Source: Ascaris suum (Eukaryota; Nematoda; Chromadorea; Rhabditida; Ascarididae). Taken from it: a stretch of 64,000 nucleotides of DNA. Under the pieces are notes generated by a model. The model did not search any database, was not told where the DNA came from, and worked only from the letters and a program-made list of their open reading frames with translations. Below, one piece after another: positions 61,344 through 64,000 of the stretch (position 1 is its first letter; the number at the start of each line of letters is the position of its first letter). The position numbers and the translations under genes are program-made. Location: contig CM024181.1 of assembly GCA_013433145.1 (NCBI GenBank), positions 7,688,001 to 7,752,000 of the forward strand, given 5' to 3'.

Positions 61344-61410
61344 GTCACGATTACAAATTTACTTCCATAATACGCATTATGGGAGCCTTTTGTCTGCGTT
61401 TATAAACACG

Positions 61411-61465
61411 TGTCTGTCTGTCTGTTTGTCTATCTGTCTGTCTGTCTGTTTGTTTGTCTCTCTGT
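61411..61465. repeat. (TGTC)n microsatellite
   Basis: Imperfect TGTC tetranucleotide repeats with TTTG and TATC variants, just right of the TA array. Confidence 0.9.
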
Positions 61466-62024
61466 ACGCTTGTATTTATTAAGAGGCTGTTGAAGGAGTA
61501 TTACGAATTTTTAGTTATGATGATCTATCGAAGTCGAAAAATCCTCACGTTTTTGAACTGAGCCAATTGTTTACTTAACACCAATCAAGTATCTTATAAA
61601 CGATTCTTACGAATGTTTCCTGCTTAAATGTGGATGCAATATTGCATATATTTTATTTATTTATTCGTAATTAATGTTACCGGTTGTTCTACTAGGTAAA
61701 ACTATAAAATCGCGCATTTCTTGCCAATTTTCCTTCTACGATATTTTTTGATTGTTGCGTATTTAGAAAAATCGTCTTATCTAAGAGGGCTCAAGCTCAT
61801 AGTTGAAAAAAAATCGGAATTATTTTAGACTTGAAAACTTTACTAAATATGCAATGCAATTAAATGCACATCACATCAACTAATTTAATGCGTCTTCATA
61901 CGTGACTTCTTGTGAAATGCAACAAATAGTGTTTTATTATAAAATCTTTTGAAATTTACGACTTGCAAAACAAAATTCGCGCATTGCAAATTGCAAATTG
62001 CAAACTGCAAATTTGCATTGAATA

Positions 62025-62207
<183 letters not shown>

Positions 62208-63494
62208 TCATGGGTTTTCACTTTTAATAAAACATTAAAAGCAAGGGAAAAAACAGACGGTGAAAGCCGACTATAATGTCCGGTTTTTTGGAAATCGCAA
62301 ATGAGAGTGCATTTTTGTTATGTCACAACGATAGGCAAAACGATTGCGGAGCACATGACCTTGTCATAGAACGTAACACATGAAAGCATATCGCATTCGG
62401 AAATGACGATAATTGAGCGACACACAACCAATTATAATTACTAGTCAATATCAGACCTGTGTATCTGTGCGTGTCTATGTGTGTCTGTGTGTGTCCGTGT
62501 ATGTGTGATGTATTGCTTATAAACAGTATCCACAAGTGGAATGTATCAATCTCAATAACCATTCTCTTAAAGAACAATATGATAGATATTCGGCATAGCA
62601 TTCCGTCAATTAAAAACTGGCCATAGTGAAAATAATATCTCTACATTCACGATTGTATATGATGTGAAATTTTTCAAAATCCTTGACGGCAAATGAAAAA
62701 AAAAAACTATTAAGATTCGAAGATTTAAGGTATAATCCTAATATCACTATATTGTCGATGCCTAATTTTCTCTCAAATTTATATTGAAATTCGCAATATT
62801 TATCTTTTCGGTTTCGAATTTTTAAAAAAAAAAAAGGAAAATTGAATATACTCGACGCTAATTTCATATCAAAAAATTTTAAATTTGATGAATTTTTATT
62901 TTTATTTTTATTTTTTTTTTTTTAAATTTTTTGGACAAAATGTCTAATGAATAATTTATGATAATTAGCAAATATTGCGAAAATTTAGTCAAAGAGAGAA
63001 TTTCTCTGCCAATATTTATGATCGTTAATGCAAATGTAATTAACGTAGAAATTCGCGATTAATCGTATCATTTACACTTTCGCTATAAATGAGCGAAAAT
63101 AGCGAATTCTATTTTGTACGTTTGCGTTTTGCAATTTACAATGATAATATATGCGACCGCAATGATTTTGATGCAATAATCATACAATTAATTATATAGT
63201 ACGCATACAGTATACTATAGAGTATATTATACAGTATACTTTGCACAGTAAACAGTGATAGTATATCGTAGTTGCTGTAGACTAATTCAACAATCGCTAT
63301 AGATTTCCATAAGTCCAAAATAATGACGGCATATTTTTGCACTTATTGAATGGCGAACTCCTCGAAAGTGTATAATTAGACGCGTTAATGGCGCCCAATC
63401 GCAGCTATTCTGTGATATTGGTGATTATGGCACTCATGGATGGGATAACTTGCTAACAAATGACAGTACATTAGAGAAATATTAAGCACGAGTT

Positions 63495-63566
63495 AAAGAG
63501 AGAGAGAGAGAGAGAAAAGAGAGAGAGAGAGAAAGAGAGAAGAAAGAAAGAAGAAAGAAAGAGAAA
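63495..63566. repeat. (GA)n / GAAA purine tract
   Basis: GA dinucleotides grading into GAAA units, followed to about 63,800 by A-rich sequence with strong purine bias on the plus strand. Confidence 0.92.
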
Positions 63567-64000
63567 TCTTTATCCTCAGAATGAATAAAAAAACCATCGA
63601 AAAAGATATTACACAAATTAAGTTACTAATAAAAAAAATATCAAAAATAGACAAGTGAATAAGATTTAAAAGAAAAAAAAAAGATCAAAGAAAAAATAAA
63701 CTATAGATGAGAGAACATAGAAAAAAAAAAAAGAAAATTGCAATATTGCAAAAAAAAAATTGCAAAAATGGACAAGTGGAAAACTATAGAACATAGAAAA
63801 AAAATTTTTTTTGCATTAGAATATTGCAAAAATTAAACGAGATAATCGACAAAATTAATCGAGATAACAAATGGATCGATTACAATTTTGGAAATTAGAG
63901 CAATTGTTTTATGAAAGAGTTTTCATACGATAGTCATTATGAATGTTTTTTGCATTATAGAAAGTTGCAATTTTAATATCACTTAATATTAATAGAGATG

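Overview
The window is animal nuclear DNA, very AT-rich, with spliced genes, long microsatellites and decayed transposable elements. A chromadorean nematode is the best fit. The ribosomal protein eL42 gene carries the CDGKC and ECTECKH spellings I associate with nematodes, introns end in short TTTTAG/TTTCAG/TTGCAG acceptors, and acceptor-like motifs sit 0 to 13 nt before three start codons, as expected for spliced-leader trans-splicing. I saw no bacterial operon, CRISPR array, tRNA or rRNA. All exon models below were assembled by eye from splice sites, reading phase and protein similarity.

Layout. 1-3.9 kb is a frame-broken BEL/Pao LTR retrotransposon on the minus strand. 4.4-15.5 kb is AT-rich DNA with no gene I can support. 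15.5-18.45 kb is an almost pure ATATC pentanucleotide satellite. 18.5-24.4 kb again shows no gene. 25.48-26.15 kb is a decayed copy of a repeated family known to me mainly from arthropods. 26.45-27.79 kb holds the last two exons of an unidentified plus-strand gene. 29.49-37.12 kb is a nine-exon plus-strand MFSD8/CLN7-like lysosomal MFS transporter gene. Its exons fit the family throughout, but two extra A bases break the frame in exons 3 and 4.

The right half carries three minus-strand genes. eL42 (41.27-43.24 kb) has three exons, the last only 15 nt. A BED-finger/BESS-motif protein gene (45.44-51.10 kb) has eight exons whose phases all fit and give exactly 419 codons plus stop; its domain order recalls the Drosophila insulator protein BEAF-32. 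A probable secreted-protein gene (56.23-60.64 kb) has six exons, all joined by phase-0 introns, encodes about 300 residues and belongs to no family I recognise.

The genes do not form an obvious pathway: they are a lysosomal transporter, a core ribosomal protein, a probable chromatin/DNA-binding protein and a secreted protein. The main points for a second look are the paired frameshifts in the MFSD8-like gene, the BED+BESS architecture in a nematode, the all-phase-0 secreted gene whose intron 2 begins inside a (TA)n array, and the satellite.
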